DNA of 18,264 nucleotides from Parvibaculum sp. (GTDB taxonomy: Bacteria > Pseudomonadota > Alphaproteobacteria > Parvibaculales > Parvibaculaceae), in contig JAGUWA010000072.1 of assembly GCA_020062605.1 (NCBI GenBank), positions 1-18,264 of the forward strand. Reading direction: 5' to 3'. The notes under the pieces were generated by a model that made no database searches, was not told the origin of the DNA, and saw nothing but the letters and a program-made list of their open reading frames with translations. The position numbers and the translations under genes are program-made. Position 1 is the stretch's first letter. Each line of letters begins with the position of its first letter. Positions 1 through 6,621 of the stretch are shown here, in pieces.

Positions 1-338
1 CCGAGGCGGATGCCGATCCGCTCGATGCCGTGGGCGCCCGGCGGCACCAGCGTCACGCGGTTGCCGTCCGGATCGGTGAGACGTTTCGGCCCGAGCAGGC
101 CCTCGCGCGCGATCAGCAATTCGCGATAGCCGGAAGGCGGCGCGGCCGGCAGATCGTTTCTCGAATGGTTGATCTTGAGCACCGAGCCCAGAAGGTCGTG
201 GCGGTGCTGCCGCATGCCGTTGCCCAGCGGCAGCATGTGGTCGAAGGGCAGTCCGATCTCGTTCTGCCAGAAGTCGAGCATGGGCTCGAGACTGGTCGTG
301 AAGAGGCCGACATCGATCCTGGGTTTGGCAAGGTCCAT
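1..338 (-). CDS. VOC (glyoxalase/bleomycin-resistance fold) protein, partial at left edge
   Basis: Reading leftwards from ATG at 336-338, an open frame runs off the window edge (112 full codons). The start MDLAKPRIDVGLFTTSLEPM followed by LDFWQNEIGLPFDH is the typical first beta-alpha unit of a vicinal-oxygen-chelate (VOC) domain. TDPDGN at residues 88-93 is the usual end of such a module. After it, HGIERIGIRL looks like the first strand of a second module, so the full protein probably holds two. At the usual metal-ligand position after DPDGN (often Glu) the sequence reads RVTLV, so that ligand may lie elsewhere or be absent. A GTGGAGG ribosome site lies 5 bases before the ATG. It is the third gene of a minus-strand unit, 28 bp after the thiolase. 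The family includes lyases, dioxygenases and epimerases acting on small molecules; the substrate cannot be told from this fragment. Confidence 0.8.
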   Translation of the reverse strand, partial: MDLAKPRIDVGLFTTSLEPMLDFWQNEIGLPFDHMLPLGNGMRQHRHDLLGSVLKINHSRNDLPAAPPSGYRELLIAREGLLGPKRLTDPDGNRVTLVPPGAHGIERIGIRL

Positions 339-366
339 GCCGGCCTCCACTTTTCCTGAAAACGCC

Positions 367-1509
367 CTAGGGCGCTTCGTTCGAGAAGACGATGGTGCCG
401 GATGCGGCGAACATGCCGCCGACGCCATGCGCGATGGAGATTTTAGCTCCCGGCACCTGAGCGGGCGCGATGCCCCTCATCTGGCGCACGCTCTCCTGCA
501 ATGCATACATGCCATACATACCCGAATGCATGTAGGAGAGGCCGCCACCATTGGTGTTGAGCGGCAGGGTGCCGCCCGGCCGCGTATTGCCCTCGCGGAT
601 GAAGGCAGCGCCCTCGCCCCGCTCGCAGAAGCCGAGGTCTTCGAGCCCGTAGACCGGCAGATGCGCGAAGGCATCGTAGATCATCAGGTGGTCGACGTCG
701 GCGTGCTTGATGCCCGCTTCGTCGAAAGCCTTCTTGCCCGAAACACGGAAGGCCTTCGAGGTCGTGAAGTCCGCCATCTGGGAGATCATCGGGGTCTCGC
801 AGCTCTCGCCCGTGCCGAGAATGTAGACGGGCTTCTGCGGGAAGTCCTTCGCGCGTTCGGCACTCGTCAGGATCAGCGCGCCGCCGCCATCCGTCACCAG
901 GCAGCACATGAGAAGGCGGAAGGGCCAGGCGATCATCTTCGAGTTGAGAACGTCGTCCACCGTGATCGGATCGCGGAAGGAGGCGCGCGGGTTCATGGCC
1001 GCCCATTCGCGCTGCACCACGGCGACATTGGCGATGTCCTCTTCCGTGACGCCATATTGTTTCATGTAGCGAAGCGCCGGAATGGTGAACATGGTCGGCG
1101 GGTTGGTGATGCCGTAGGGCACTTCGAACTGGCCCTGCTGGCTTGCCGGATCGCGGCTGAAGCGGCGCGCGCCGACGCGGGAGCGGCCGGACTCTGCATG
1201 GGTGATGAGCACCGTGTTGCAGAGACCTTCGTTGATTGCCGCCGCCGCGTGGCGGACATGCAGCATGAAGGAACAGCCGCCGACGCTGGTGCCATCGACC
1301 CATGTCGGCGTGATGCCGAGATAGTGTGCGACCTCGACCGGGCTGTCGCCTGCCGTCGCGATGCCGTCGATGTCCTTTGCGGTGAGGCCTGCATCCCTCA
1401 TCGCGTTCAATGCCGCGTCCGCATGCAGCATCAGCTGTGAGGTGTTCGGGATCTTGCCCATTTCCGTCGTTTCGGCGGCGCCGACGACGGCCACTGTTTT
1501 CTGCTTCAT
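367..1509 (-). CDS. SCP2-thiolase/lipid-transfer-type protein (thiolase superfamily, likely aldolase or acyl-CoA thiolase partner of DUF35)
   Basis: This 380-residue protein has the thiolase fold pattern: an N-terminal strand (KTVAVVGAAETTEMG), GGCSFMLHV at 77-85, VTDGGGALILT at 205-215 and NTNGGGLSYMHSGMYG at 318-333. The catalytic set departs from classical thiolases. The NEAF motif reads YDAF (278-281), the usual His is kept at 328, and the C-terminal CxG motif reads HGVGG with His361 where the second catalytic Cys normally sits. Cys79 may or may not be the nucleophile. These changes are typical of the SCPx/Ltp branch. Characterised members such as Ltp2 pair with a DUF35 protein and cleave steroid side chains by retro-aldol reaction; others are annotated acetyl-CoA acetyltransferase. 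A DUF35 gene lies just 7 bp upstream, which supports a two-protein complex. The ribosome site AAAGGCTGAG overlaps that gene's stop. Superfamily is confident; the reaction is not. Confidence 0.88.
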   Translation of the reverse strand: MKQKTVAVVGAAETTEMGKIPNTSQLMLHADAALNAMRDAGLTAKDIDGIATAGDSPVEVAHYLGITPTWVDGTSVGGCSFMLHVRHAAAAINEGLCNTVLITHAESGRSRVGARRFSRDPASQQGQFEVPYGITNPPTMFTIPALRYMKQYGVTEEDIANVAVVQREWAAMNPRASFRDPITVDDVLNSKMIAWPFRLLMCCLVTDGGGALILTSAERAKDFPQKPVYILGTGESCETPMISQMADFTTSKAFRVSGKKAFDEAGIKHADVDHLMIYDAFAHLPVYGLEDLGFCERGEGAAFIREGNTRPGGTLPLNTNGGGLSYMHSGMYGMYALQESVRQMRGIAPAQVPGAKISIAHGVGGMFAASGTIVFSNEAP

Positions 1510-1516
1510 TATTGAC

Positions 1517-1930
1517 TCAGCCTTTCGCGGGACGGAACTTCGGGAGGCTGATCTCGTCGTTCGCCTTCTCGAAGGTCACTTCGAGGGGCATGTCGAGGAC
1601 GAGGGCTTCCGGCGTTTGCGGGCAGCCGACGATGTTCGTCATCATGCGCGGCCCTTCGGCGAGTTCGACCACGGCGATCGAATGCGGCTTGTCGCCGAAA
1701 TCGGGGCGCGGTCGATGGTTGATGATGTAGCTGTAAAGCGTTGCCTTGCCGCTGGCCTTGTAGACCTCGACCTCGCGCGAGCTGCAGGCCGGGCAGAAGG
1801 GACGGGGTGGGAAATAGCTTTGCTTGCAGCTCGTGCAGCGTTGCAGTCTCAGTTCTCCCTCGCGGCAGCCCGCCCAGAAATGCTGGGTCTCGGGCGTCGG
1901 CAAGGGAAGCGGGCGATTATATTCCGCCAT
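1517..1930 (-). CDS. DUF35 OB-fold / zinc-ribbon acyl-CoA-binding protein
   Basis: The start at ATG 1928-1930 gives 137 residues. It is preferred to an upstream in-frame start because CAGGGAG precedes it by about 6 bases and because the sequence before MAEYNRPLPLP has no family character. Residues 32-49 hold four cysteines in a CxxC-x10-CxxC rubredoxin-like zinc ribbon (C32, C35, C46, C49). The rest is the OB-fold, starting near GKATLYSYIINHRP and ending DEISLPKFRPAKG. Members of this family bind acyl-CoA and are obligate partners of SCP2-type thiolases or aldolases. The thiolase follows 7 bp downstream, so the two are probably co-translated and form a complex. The gene is first in its unit, with a promoter candidate 40 bp upstream. 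Family confidence is high; the acyl chain handled is unknown. Confidence 0.9.
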   Translation of the reverse strand: MAEYNRPLPLPTPETQHFWAGCREGELRLQRCTSCKQSYFPPRPFCPACSSREVEVYKASGKATLYSYIINHRPRPDFGDKPHSIAVVELAEGPRMMTNIVGCPQTPEALVLDMPLEVTFEKANDEISLPKFRPAKG

Positions 1931-1969
1931 GTCGTGCTCCCTGACTTTTTGTCGGTTTCTTGTGGCGGG

Positions 1970-1997
1970 AGGATAGCCGCGACGGGGATTTTGGCAA
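1970..1997 (-). promoter_or_regulatory. Candidate sigma70-type promoter for the DUF35-thiolase-VOC operon
   Basis: Read on the minus strand, TTGCCA (1992-1997) is followed after 16 bases by TATCCT (1970-1975), 40 bp before the DUF35 ATG. The match to TTGACA/TATAAT is 5/6 and 4/6. It was found by eye only. Confidence 0.45.
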
Positions 1998-2025
1998 ACT
2001 CCCGGATTTCCGCGGCTTTGCGGCG

Positions 2026-2054
2026 TTGAAATCACGGGTTTCGGGGCCTATGTT
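2026..2054 (+). promoter_or_regulatory. Candidate sigma70-type promoter for the WIDPWA secreted protein
   Basis: TTGAAA (2026-2031), a 17-base spacer and TATGTT (2049-2054) give a good match to the housekeeping consensus. The predicted transcript start near 2060 leaves a leader of about 20 bases before the ATG at 2082. The -10 box is overlapped by a palindrome (2051-2067). Confidence 0.45.
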
Positions 2055-2067
2055 TCGATATGAAACA
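2051..2067. promoter_or_regulatory. 17-bp palindrome, probable repressor operator
   Basis: TGTTTCGATATGAAACA has perfect 6-bp arms around a 5-base centre. It covers the end of the predicted -10 box and the start site of the gene at 2082, the classical position for a repressor site. It could also affect the divergent DUF35 operon, whose -35 box is about 55 bp away. No regulator gene adjoins it, so the binding protein is unknown. Confidence 0.5.
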
Positions 2068-2081
2068 GTGACGGGATTGTC

Positions 2082-2435
2082 ATGGGCGCGCGTCTTTTCA
2101 TTCTGGCCGGATTTCTGGCGGCTTGCCTTGCAGGGCCGGCGGCGGCGGACGGCGTGCGCTGGATCGACCCCTGGGCACCCGAAGAGCTCGCGGGCGGGGC
2201 AGGGCCCCATTGGATCGACCCCTGGGCGGAAGAAGACTGCGGTTGCGCCCCGGGAAATGCGGACCTCACAGGTTCCGTGGAACTCGCGGGGTTCACCGGC
2301 GGCGTCGGCAACCGGCAGACCATCGTCGTGATCCAGAACGGCTTCACTTTCCATCGCCCGCTTCCGGCGGGGCAGGCCGCGATGACGGGTGCCCGCGCCG
2401 CTCCCGTCCATCCGCTTGGCCGCCCGCGTTTCTGA
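2082..2435 (+). CDS. Small secreted protein with duplicated WIDPWA motif, unknown function
   Basis: I do not recognise this 117-residue protein. Residues 1-22 are a clear signal peptide (short basic start, hydrophobic core, cleavage near AAA|DG). The mature part carries WIDPWA twice, at residues 27-32 and 44-49; the underlying 17-base DNA TGGATCGACCCCTGGGC is identical at both copies and spaced by 51 bases. Next come an EDCGC segment with two cysteines, a Gly-rich VELAGFTGGVGNRQ stretch, the hydrophobic strand TIVVIQNGFTF, and a Pro/Arg-rich tail. The ribosome site is weak (ACGGGA). Competing minus-strand frames over this DNA lack an export signal or any motif, and the promoter, signal peptide and repeat favour the plus strand. 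Its stop is 6 bp from the stop of the convergent nitroreductase. It probably acts in the periplasm or outside the cell. Confidence 0.6.
   Translation: MGARLFILAGFLAACLAGPAAADGVRWIDPWAPEELAGGAGPHWIDPWAEEDCGCAPGNADLTGSVELAGFTGGVGNRQTIVVIQNGFTFHRPLPAGQAAMTGARAAPVHPLGRPRF
2160..2227 (+). repeat. 17-bp in-frame direct repeat encoding WIDPW
   Basis: TGGATCGACCCCTGGGC occurs at 2160-2176 and again at 2211-2227, both in the reading frame of the secreted protein and exactly 17 codons apart. Identity at DNA level, including third positions, points to a recent internal duplication or gene conversion rather than only protein-level constraint. Confidence 0.85.
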
Positions 2436-2441
2436 GCCTTT

Positions 2442-3113
2442 TCACGCAAATCCGTGGAACGTCGCGAAGCTGTCCAGCGGTTCGCGCTCGGCGACGAGCG
2501 TGTTCACGGGCGCCGTCTCGTCCGCATAGCCGAGCGACATGCCGCAGACGATGTATTCGTCGTCGGGCACGTTCAGCACGCGCCGCGTTACGCTCCAGAA
2601 GCTGTTCCATGCGCCCTGCGAGCAGGTGTCGAGCCCGCGCGATTTCGCCGCCAGCATGATCGACTGCATGAAGATGCCGATATCGATGAAGCTCATGGCA
2701 TCGAGGTCCTTGTCGATCGTGAAGATGAGGCCGACCGGTGCGTCGAAGAACCGGTAGTTGCGGCCCCATTGCCGCCAGTTCGCGGCTTCGTCGCCCTTGG
2801 GAATGCCAAGGAGGCCGTACATCGCCTTGCCGAGCGTACGCATGCGTGTTGTGTAGGGCTCCTTGCGCTTGGATGTGCGCGGAAATTCGGCGCCCGCATC
2901 GGCGGGCCGCGTTTCGCGATGCGCAAGCACTTCCTCTTCGAGGCGGCGGCGCGTTTCGCCCGCCACCACGTGCACTTTCCATGGCTGGATATTGGTTCCG
3001 GAGGGCGAGCATCGTGCCAGCTCGAGAATTTCCCTTACGAGGTCGAGCGATACGGGATCGGGCCTGAAGGCACGCACGGATTTCCGCGCCTTCAGCGCTT
3101 CGTCGAGATTCAT
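2442..3113 (-). CDS. Nitroreductase-family FMN oxidoreductase
   Basis: The product is 223 residues, the usual length of the family. The N-terminus MNLDEALKARKSVRAFRPDP with the Arg-Ser-x-Arg phosphate-binding signature (residues 10-14) and ARCSPSGTNIQPWKVHVV (33-50) are the FMN-contacting segments. GLIFTIDKDLDAMSFIDIGIFMQSIMLAAKSRGLDTC is the central helix region, and GMSLGYAD near the end is the conserved C-terminal FMN segment. The ATG at 3111-3113 is preceded by CGGAG. A much longer frame continues upstream, but it lies antisense to the sulfatase and is not credible. Such flavoenzymes reduce nitro groups, quinones or enones with NAD(P)H, usually as cytoplasmic dimers; the true substrate is unknown. 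The gene is convergent with the small secreted protein (6 bp between stops) and divergent from the sulfatase. Confidence 0.9.
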   Translation of the reverse strand: MNLDEALKARKSVRAFRPDPVSLDLVREILELARCSPSGTNIQPWKVHVVAGETRRRLEEEVLAHRETRPADAGAEFPRTSKRKEPYTTRMRTLGKAMYGLLGIPKGDEAANWRQWGRNYRFFDAPVGLIFTIDKDLDAMSFIDIGIFMQSIMLAAKSRGLDTCSQGAWNSFWSVTRRVLNVPDDEYIVCGMSLGYADETAPVNTLVAEREPLDSFATFHGFA

Positions 3114-3194
3114 GGGGCAAACTCCGGAGGTCAGATTTCGATGCCGGATTGTTAGCAGGCAGATCGCGCCCCGCAAGGGTTCTTCCCCCGCTCT

Positions 3195-3224
3195 TGATAT
3201 TATTGCACTTGCCATGCCATAAAT
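3195..3224 (+). promoter_or_regulatory. Candidate promoter for the sulfatase
   Basis: TTGATA (3195-3200) and CATAAA (3219-3224) are separated by 18 bases in an AT-richer patch of the divergent region, about 30 bp before the sulfatase ATG. The spacer is at the long end of the normal range, so the call is weak. Confidence 0.3.
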
Positions 3225-3254
3225 TGCGGCTCGCAGCCGTCCCCGGAGGAGAAA

Positions 3255-5027
3255 ATGAAACTCGCACATGTTGTGACGCTTGCCGCCGCTCTTCTCGCTT
3301 TGCCGGGGTTTCCGGCACAGGCGCAGGACGCGCGGCCCAACATCGTGCTCATCCTCATCGACGATGTCGGCTTCAGCGATCTCGGCGCCTATGGCAGCGA
3401 GATCGCCACGCCCAATATCGATGCACTTGCGGCGCGCGGTGCGCTGTTTTCGAATTTCCACGCTTCGCCCATCTGCGCGCCGTCCCGCGCCATGCTGATG
3501 ACGGGTGTCGACAGCCACCTGGCGGGTGTCGGCAACCTGCCGGAATCCCTGCCCCTCGAGCATCGCGGCGAACCGGCCTATCTCGGTCACCTCGCGGATG
3601 ATGTGATCACCGTGGCAAGCCGTCTCCAGGCGGCGGGCTACCGCACGACGATGGCAGGCAAGTGGCACCTCGGTCACGAAGAGCCGCACATGCTGCCGCC
3701 GGCGCATGGTTTCGACCGTTCCTTCGTGCTCGATGCGTCGGGTGCGGACAATTGGGAGAAGCGGCCCTATCTGCCGATCTACGACGATGCGCCCTGGTTC
3801 GAGGATGGCGAGCCCGCAGATCTGCCAGAGGATTTCTATTCCTCGAAGTTCATCGTCGACAAGACCATCGAATATCTCGATGAGAACAAGGCGAGCGAGC
3901 GCCCCTTCTTCTCCTATCTCGCCTTTCAGGCCAATCACATTCCGGTGCAGGCGCCACGCGCGTTCGTCGACAAATATATCGGCGTCTACGACAAGGGCTG
4001 GCATGCGCTGCGGCAGTCGCGGTTCGAGGGCGTGGTGGATCGCGGCCTTGTGCCGGGCGATGCCGCGCTCGGGCCCATGCCCGAAGGGCTCAGGGACTGG
4101 GACGCGCTGACCGCTGAAGAGAAGGAAATCCGGGCGATGAGCATGGCCGTTCATGCGGGCATGCTCGAAGCGATGGATCATCATGTCGGACGCTTTGTGG
4201 AGCATCTGAAGCAGACCGGCGACTACGACAACACGATCTTCTTTGTCCTTTCGGACAATGGCCCCGAGCCGAGCGATCCCCTTGCGACGCCGGGCTTCGC
4301 GCAATGGCTCTGGTGGGTGGGCTACAGCCGCGATCTCGACAGGCTCGGCGAGAAAGGCACCTTCGCCTTCATCGGCCCGGAATTCGCGAATGCCGATGCC
4401 GCGCCCGGCTCCTTCTTCAAGCTCTATGCGGGCGAGGGCGGCGTTCGCGTGCCCTTCATCGTTGCGGGCGAGGGTGTTTCCGCCGCCACGCGTCATGGCT
4501 TCAGCTTCATCACCGACATTGCGCCGACGATTCTGGATTTCGCGGGTATCTCGGCGGGAAGCGAGTTCAAGGGTGAGCCGGTGAAGGAGATGACTGGGCG
4601 TTCGCTGCTGCCGGTGCTGCGCGGCGAAGCGGCTTCTCCCTATTCGGATGAGGATGCGGTCGGCATGGAAGCGGCGGGCAATGTCGCGCTCTTCCGCGGC
4701 GGCTACAAGCTCATGCGCAACCTGCCGCCCTATGGCGACACCGAATGGTATCTCTACAACCTTGCGGAAGATCCCGGCGAGACGAAGGATTTGAAGGACG
4801 CAGAGCCCGAGCGGTTCGCCCTGATGATGCGGGAATACGAAGCCTATGCCGCGTCGGTTGGCGCGCTCGAGGTCCCGGCGGGCTACCAGCAGATGAAACA
4901 GCTTACCGTCAACCGGCTCCACGACCGCCGCGGGCAGCTTGTCGTCGCCGGGCTTGTTGCGGCGGGTATTCTCGGCGGTCTCGTCTGGCTTGCGTTCCTC
5001 GGCATCCGCAGGCTGCGGCGCGGCTAG
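3255..5027 (+). CDS. Type I sulfatase (arylsulfatase), exported and C-terminally membrane-anchored
   Basis: The protein is 590 residues. Residues 1-24 form a Sec signal peptide (AQAQ|D). PNIVLILIDDVGFSDLGAYG carries the metal-binding Asp pair (36-37), and CAPSR at 74-78 is the canonical sulfatase signature whose Cys74 is oxidised to formylglycine. Other active-site elements are present: GKWHLGH (135-141, K136 and H138), NHIPVQAP (H228) and SDNGPE (333-338, D334/N335), so the enzyme looks active. Residues 562-584 form one hydrophobic segment followed by IRRLRRG, suggesting a periplasmic enzyme tethered to the inner membrane by its C-terminus. Start: GGAGGAG lies 4 bases before the ATG. Family members hydrolyse aryl or alkyl sulfate esters; no formylglycine-generating enzyme gene is in the window. 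The stop overlaps that of the convergent LuxR-type gene. Confidence 0.95.
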   Translation: MKLAHVVTLAAALLALPGFPAQAQDARPNIVLILIDDVGFSDLGAYGSEIATPNIDALAARGALFSNFHASPICAPSRAMLMTGVDSHLAGVGNLPESLPLEHRGEPAYLGHLADDVITVASRLQAAGYRTTMAGKWHLGHEEPHMLPPAHGFDRSFVLDASGADNWEKRPYLPIYDDAPWFEDGEPADLPEDFYSSKFIVDKTIEYLDENKASERPFFSYLAFQANHIPVQAPRAFVDKYIGVYDKGWHALRQSRFEGVVDRGLVPGDAALGPMPEGLRDWDALTAEEKEIRAMSMAVHAGMLEAMDHHVGRFVEHLKQTGDYDNTIFFVLSDNGPEPSDPLATPGFAQWLWWVGYSRDLDRLGEKGTFAFIGPEFANADAAPGSFFKLYAGEGGVRVPFIVAGEGVSAATRHGFSFITDIAPTILDFAGISAGSEFKGEPVKEMTGRSLLPVLRGEAASPYSDEDAVGMEAAGNVALFRGGYKLMRNLPPYGDTEWYLYNLAEDPGETKDLKDAEPERFALMMREYEAYAASVGALEVPAGYQQMKQLTVNRLHDRRGQLVVAGLVAAGILGGLVWLAFLGIRRLRRG

Positions 5028-5416
5028 ACCTTCATCAGCTCGCGCAGCACGTCCGTCTGGGTGTTCTTGCCGAGCTTGTCCTTGATATGGGCGAACTGCG
5101 TGCGCACGGTGTTGACGCTGCAGCCGCGCTCCTTCGCGATCTCGGCGATGCTGCGCCCGAGAACGAAGAGAACGGCGACCTCGGCTTCTGCCCGCGTGAA
5201 GCCGAAAGCAAGTTCGTATTCCTCCGGCAGCGGATCGCGGCCGACGACCGGTATGACGTCTTCGAGGCGAGGGTTCGCCGCGAGGATTTCCTCGACAAAG
5301 CCGACGGAATGAAGGGCGCCCCAGCGCCTGATCTCCGCGATGCGGCGCCTTATGTGCGCGATGTCGTGGCCGAGCGTGCCGGCTATCCGGTTGCGCAGGA
5401 GGTCTTCGTCAGACAT
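5024..5416 (-). CDS. Short LuxR/GerE-type helix-turn-helix regulator
   Basis: The protein is 130 residues. From about 72 to 130 it is a GerE/LuxR DNA-binding domain: FTRAEAEVAVLFVLGRSIAEIA, then the recognition helix CSVNTVRTQFAHIKDKLG. The N-terminal 70 residues are helical and charged (IAHIRRRIAEIRRW) and match no receiver, autoinducer or PAS domain I can see, so the input is unknown. It begins inside the esterase gene: its ATG (5414-5416) precedes the esterase stop (5409-5411), an 8-bp overlap, with GGGAGAGG as ribosome site, so the two are translationally coupled. That suggests it regulates the esterase or the neighbouring sulfatase. Its stop shares bases with the sulfatase stop in the palindrome CTAG (5024-5027). 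Confidence 0.88.
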   Translation of the reverse strand: MSDEDLLRNRIAGTLGHDIAHIRRRIAEIRRWGALHSVGFVEEILAANPRLEDVIPVVGRDPLPEEYELAFGFTRAEAEVAVLFVLGRSIAEIAKERGCSVNTVRTQFAHIKDKLGKNTQTDVLRELMKV

Positions 5417-6446
5417 GCGGCCTCTCCCGGTCTTCGCGTTCGCCGCCGCGGCGGGAAGCGCTGCCGAACCGGTCGTTCATGAAGGCACCGATCTCCCCGA
5501 TGGCGCGCCGCGATTCCGGAAGCAGTGTGCCGAGGCGTTGCCAGCCATGCGGCATCGGCGGGTGAAAACGGAGTTCCGTTTCCGATTTGGCGGTCCGGAG
5601 TTTTGCGTCGATGCGGAGTGCGTCGTCGAGAAGGATGTCGCTGGTGCTCACCTGGATGAAGGCGGGAGGCATGCCGGAAAGATCGGCGAAGACCGGCGAG
5701 GCCAGGGGGTCGGCGGGCATGTGACCCTGCAGATAGAGCTCGCGGCAGATCATCATGATCTCGATATTGTTCGAAAGCGACGATTTGCGCGCGTTGGTCA
5801 GCATCGAGCGGCCCGACATGGTCATGTCCGCCCAGGGTGCGAGCAGCGTCATGGCGGCCGGCATCGGCAGGTTTCGCTCCCGCAACAGAAGCAGCGCGCC
5901 GAGCGCGATGCCGCCGCCGGCGCTGTCGCCGACTATCTGTATGCGCGACGAATCGTGTCCTTCCTCGAGCAACCACTCGTAAGCATCGGCCACATCTTCC
6001 AGGGCGGCGGGAAAAGGATTCTCCGGCGCAATCCGGTAGTCGACGGCGAGAGCGGTGGCGCGCGTGAGGGCGCAGAGATGGGCGGCGAGGCTCAGATGAA
6101 GCTTCGACTGACCGAAGATGAATGAGCCGCTGTGAACGAAAAGGAAAACCCTGTTCTTCTCGCTTTCCGGCATGGTTACCCAGTCGGCGGGAACCGGCGC
6201 CGAGGTGGCCCGCGAGACATGCATGCCTTCGGGGGCAAATGTCATGATGCTTTCGGCGCGGTGAACGGCGCGGCGGGCGCTCGCCGTATCGAAGCGTCTG
6301 GCGTCACCCTCCGTGCGCGGCGTGAGCGCGCGCATCGCATTCACATAGACGAAGTTGAACAGTCTTCCGCGCAAGGTGAGGCGGGGCACAGGCTGCGGCG
6401 GCAGCAGATGCGCGCCTGAAGGAAGAGCGAGATTTCTTGCCGTCAT
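5409..6446 (-). CDS. HSL-type alpha/beta hydrolase (esterase/lipase)
   Basis: The start at ATG 6444-6446, with GGAGG 9 bases upstream, gives 345 residues. An in-frame upstream extension of 30 codons has no ribosome site. The nucleophile elbow is GDSAGG (173-178, Ser175). The likely acid is Asp270 in STSDILLDD and the His is 300 in MPHGW, so the triad is complete. DYRIAPENPFPAALED (136-151) is the conserved stretch of the hormone-sensitive-lipase group. The oxyanion HGGG motif, however, reads HSGS (105-108), an uncommon variant that may alter substrate range. No signal peptide is evident, so it is probably cytoplasmic. It likely hydrolyses medium- or short-chain esters. It is first in a two-gene unit with the LuxR-type regulator and divergent from the lipoprotein gene. 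Confidence 0.9.
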   Translation of the reverse strand: MTARNLALPSGAHLLPPQPVPRLTLRGRLFNFVYVNAMRALTPRTEGDARRFDTASARRAVHRAESIMTFAPEGMHVSRATSAPVPADWVTMPESEKNRVFLFVHSGSFIFGQSKLHLSLAAHLCALTRATALAVDYRIAPENPFPAALEDVADAYEWLLEEGHDSSRIQIVGDSAGGGIALGALLLLRERNLPMPAAMTLLAPWADMTMSGRSMLTNARKSSLSNNIEIMMICRELYLQGHMPADPLASPVFADLSGMPPAFIQVSTSDILLDDALRIDAKLRTAKSETELRFHPPMPHGWQRLGTLLPESRRAIGEIGAFMNDRFGSASRRGGEREDRERPHV

Positions 6447-6545
6447 GTGAGCACATCCTCCAATGCCGTATCGCGATGGCAGGCGGGCAGCCGCTCCCGT
6501 TACTACTATGTCGGCAAAAGAGCCGCGCATCATCAATTTTGGTGA

Positions 6546-6573
6546 TTTCAGCCAACCCCCCTCTTCCTATCAT
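6546..6573 (+). promoter_or_regulatory. Weak candidate promoter for the lipoprotein/beta-barrel gene
   Basis: TTTCAG (6546-6551), 16 bases, then TATCAT (6568-6573). The -10 matches 5/6 but the -35 is poor. It sits about 48 bp before the chosen ATG. Confidence 0.3.
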
Positions 6574-6582
6574 CGGACGAAC

Positions 6583-6598
6583 GCCCCGAATCCGGGGC
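6583..6598. promoter_or_regulatory. GC-rich hairpin in the leader of the lipoprotein gene
   Basis: GCCCCG, loop AATC, CGGGGC forms a perfect 6-bp stem ending 12 bases before the ribosome site GGAGGGG of the gene at 6622. No T-run follows, so it is not an intrinsic terminator. It may stabilise the mRNA 5' end or modulate initiation. Confidence 0.4.
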
Positions 6599-6621
6599 TG
6601 AAAAGGCGCTGGAGGGGCATC

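Noticed and set aside
169..1440. A 423-codon plus-strand frame across the VOC and thiolase genes.
   Set aside because: It is the antisense shadow of the thiolase; composition is Arg/Ala/His-rich with no motif.
2442..4922. An 826-codon open frame on the minus strand that includes the nitroreductase and continues through the sulfatase.
   Set aside because: Beyond the nitroreductase start it is antisense to a well-conserved sulfatase and is Arg/His-rich with no domain. Long antisense frames are common in high-GC DNA.
5900..6446. An in-frame extension of the esterase to 6536.
   Set aside because: There is no ribosome site or family similarity before MTARNLALPSG, and GGAGG is well placed for 6446.
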